From NCBI RefSeq assembly GCF_902805925.1, contig NZ_CADCUP010000111.1, positions 1 to 34,901 on the forward strand: DNA of 34,901 nt. The letters run 5' to 3'. This stretch comes from an uncultured Nocardioides sp. (GTDB taxonomy: Bacteria > Actinomycetota > Actinomycetes > Propionibacteriales > Nocardioidaceae). The position numbers and the translations under genes were made by a program. The stretch's first letter is position 1, and the number at the start of each line of letters is the position of its first letter. The notes under the pieces were generated by a model, which was not told where the DNA came from, made no database searches, and saw only the letters and a program-made list of their open reading frames with translations. Positions 34,054-34,901 of the stretch are shown piece by piece.

Positions 34054-34901
34054 CCATCACCCGCGACGGCATCGCCCCTCCCACGAGCGAGGAAGTGAAG
34101 ACCGTCTCGCTGACCATCGACGGCCAGTCCCTCAGCGTGGCCGAGGGCACCACCATCTGGGAGGCCGCGCGCGACGCGGGCATCGACATCCCGGTCCTGT
34201 GCCACGACGAGCGGTACGACCCGGTCGGCGTGTGCCGGATGTGCGTCGTCGACACCGGAGGACGAGTCCTCGCCGCCTCCTGCGTCCGGCCCTGCGACCC
34301 GGGGATGGAGGTCACGACGTCCACGCCCGAGATCGAGCGCAGCCGCGCCGTGCTCACCGAGCTGCTCGTCGTCGACCAGCCGCCGCGCGAGCAGGACCCC
34401 AAGCAGACCACCACCGCGGACAACGAGCTGATCTCGGTTGCCGACCGTTACTCGGTCGGCAGCGTGGACGACCTGTTCGCCGGGCCCACGCGAGGCACCG
34501 ACGCCTCGAACCCCGTGATCTCCGTCGATCACGACGCCTGCATCCTCTGCGACCGCTGCGTGCGCGCCTGCGACGACATCCAGGGCAACGACGTGATCGG
34601 CCGCAGCGGCAAGGGCTACTCGACCCGCATCTCGTTCGACCTGAACGACCCGATGGGCGAGTCGTCGTGCGTGACCTGCGGCGAGTGCGTCGCGGCCTGC
34701 CCGACCGGCGCGATCACCAACAAGGCGATCAACAACATCCCGATCCAGCCGAGGGAGAAGCTCGAGGCGGTCGACACGGTCTGCCCGTACTGCGGCGTCG
34801 GCTGCGCGCTGACCTACTACGTCGACCGCGAGCGCGGCGGGATCTCGTTCGCCGAGGGCCGCGACCAGTCCCTGGGCAGCCAGGGACGACTCTGCGTCAA
34901 G
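34050..34901 (+). CDS. Formate dehydrogenase alpha/NuoG-like iron-sulfur protein (3' end outside window)
   Basis: First 284 residues of a molybdopterin oxidoreductase of the FdhA/NuoG type. A plant-type 2Fe-2S domain has Cys51, Cys62, Cys65 and Cys78. Two ferredoxin-like 4Fe-4S motifs are CILCDRCVRAC (164, 167, 170, 174) and CVTCGECVAACP (207, 210, 213, 217). CPYCGVGC (245, 248, 252) with Cys282 opens the cofactor-binding domain, so the bis-MGD part should follow. The His-Cys3 site expected after the 2Fe-2S domain is absent: the equivalent stretch reads DQPPREQDPKQTTTADNELI. The GTG at 34050 overlaps the AOR stop by 4 bases. It may act as a formate dehydrogenase, or pass electrons to or from the aldehyde oxidoreductase. 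Confidence 0.9.
   Translation, partial: MTITRDGIAPPTSEEVKTVSLTIDGQSLSVAEGTTIWEAARDAGIDIPVLCHDERYDPVGVCRMCVVDTGGRVLAASCVRPCDPGMEVTTSTPEIERSRAVLTELLVVDQPPREQDPKQTTTADNELISVADRYSVGSVDDLFAGPTRGTDASNPVISVDHDACILCDRCVRACDDIQGNDVIGRSGKGYSTRISFDLNDPMGESSCVTCGECVAACPTGAITNKAINNIPIQPREKLEAVDTVCPYCGVGCALTYYVDRERGGISFAEGRDQSLGSQGRLCVK

Overview
The window is high-GC DNA, visibly over 70 percent in most genes, with GTG starts, 4-base stop/start overlaps and many promoter-to-start-codon fusions typical of leaderless actinobacterial transcripts. The gene set (xerD, parA, ribbon-helix-helix-like protein, scpA, scpB, rluB, aroH, tyrA, cmk, der in one direction) is the conserved segregation and translation-maintenance block of Actinobacteria. 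A Nocardioides-like organism (Propionibacteriales) is my best guess. That is inference, because no rRNA or species marker is present.

Layout. 1-2065 (minus): most of an M1 aminopeptidase N, divergent from alanine dehydrogenase (2156-3271). 3277-6803: XerD recombinase overlapping a Ski2-like DEAD/DEAH helicase. 6842-9961: a large AfsR/SARP-type STAND regulator, convergent with a two-gene DrrAB-type ABC exporter (9945-11866, minus). 12151-15863: tightly coupled parA, RHH-like gene, scpA, scpB and rluB. 15911-17120: AraC-type regulator plus VOC-fold protein. 17165-20932: chorismate mutase (AroH type), prephenate dehydrogenase, cytidylate kinase, a possible 64-residue protein, and GTPase Der. 20936-21925 (minus): a small membrane protein and a secreted M23 peptidase. 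22171-22244: tRNA-Pro(GGG) with a strong hairpin behind it.

From the tRNA to about 31.3 kb the DNA changes character. Gene density drops, there are gene-free stretches of 0.8 and 1.4 kb with locally lower GC (near 52-60 percent in sampled lines), and the content is metabolic and accessory: a secreted M28 aminopeptidase, a GntR/FCD regulator, a 47-residue unknown protein, a membrane NAD(P) transhydrogenase (pntA, pntB) and a hydroxypyruvate-isomerase-family enzyme. A 9-base motif, ACTGTATGC, lies upstream of the regulator, the 47-residue gene and pntA, suggesting one small regulon for redox and C3/glyoxylate metabolism.

The right end (31392 to the edge) is the most unusual part. A single protein fuses the MobA nucleotidyltransferase to a C-terminal MoaD/ThiS-like ubiquitin fold ending in Gly-Gly. 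One base later comes a tungsten-type aldehyde:ferredoxin oxidoreductase, which overlaps by 4 bases a formate-dehydrogenase-alpha/NuoG-like iron-sulfur protein running off the window. This looks like a self-contained pterin-cofactor maturation and oxidoreductase operon, expressed from a leaderless promoter.
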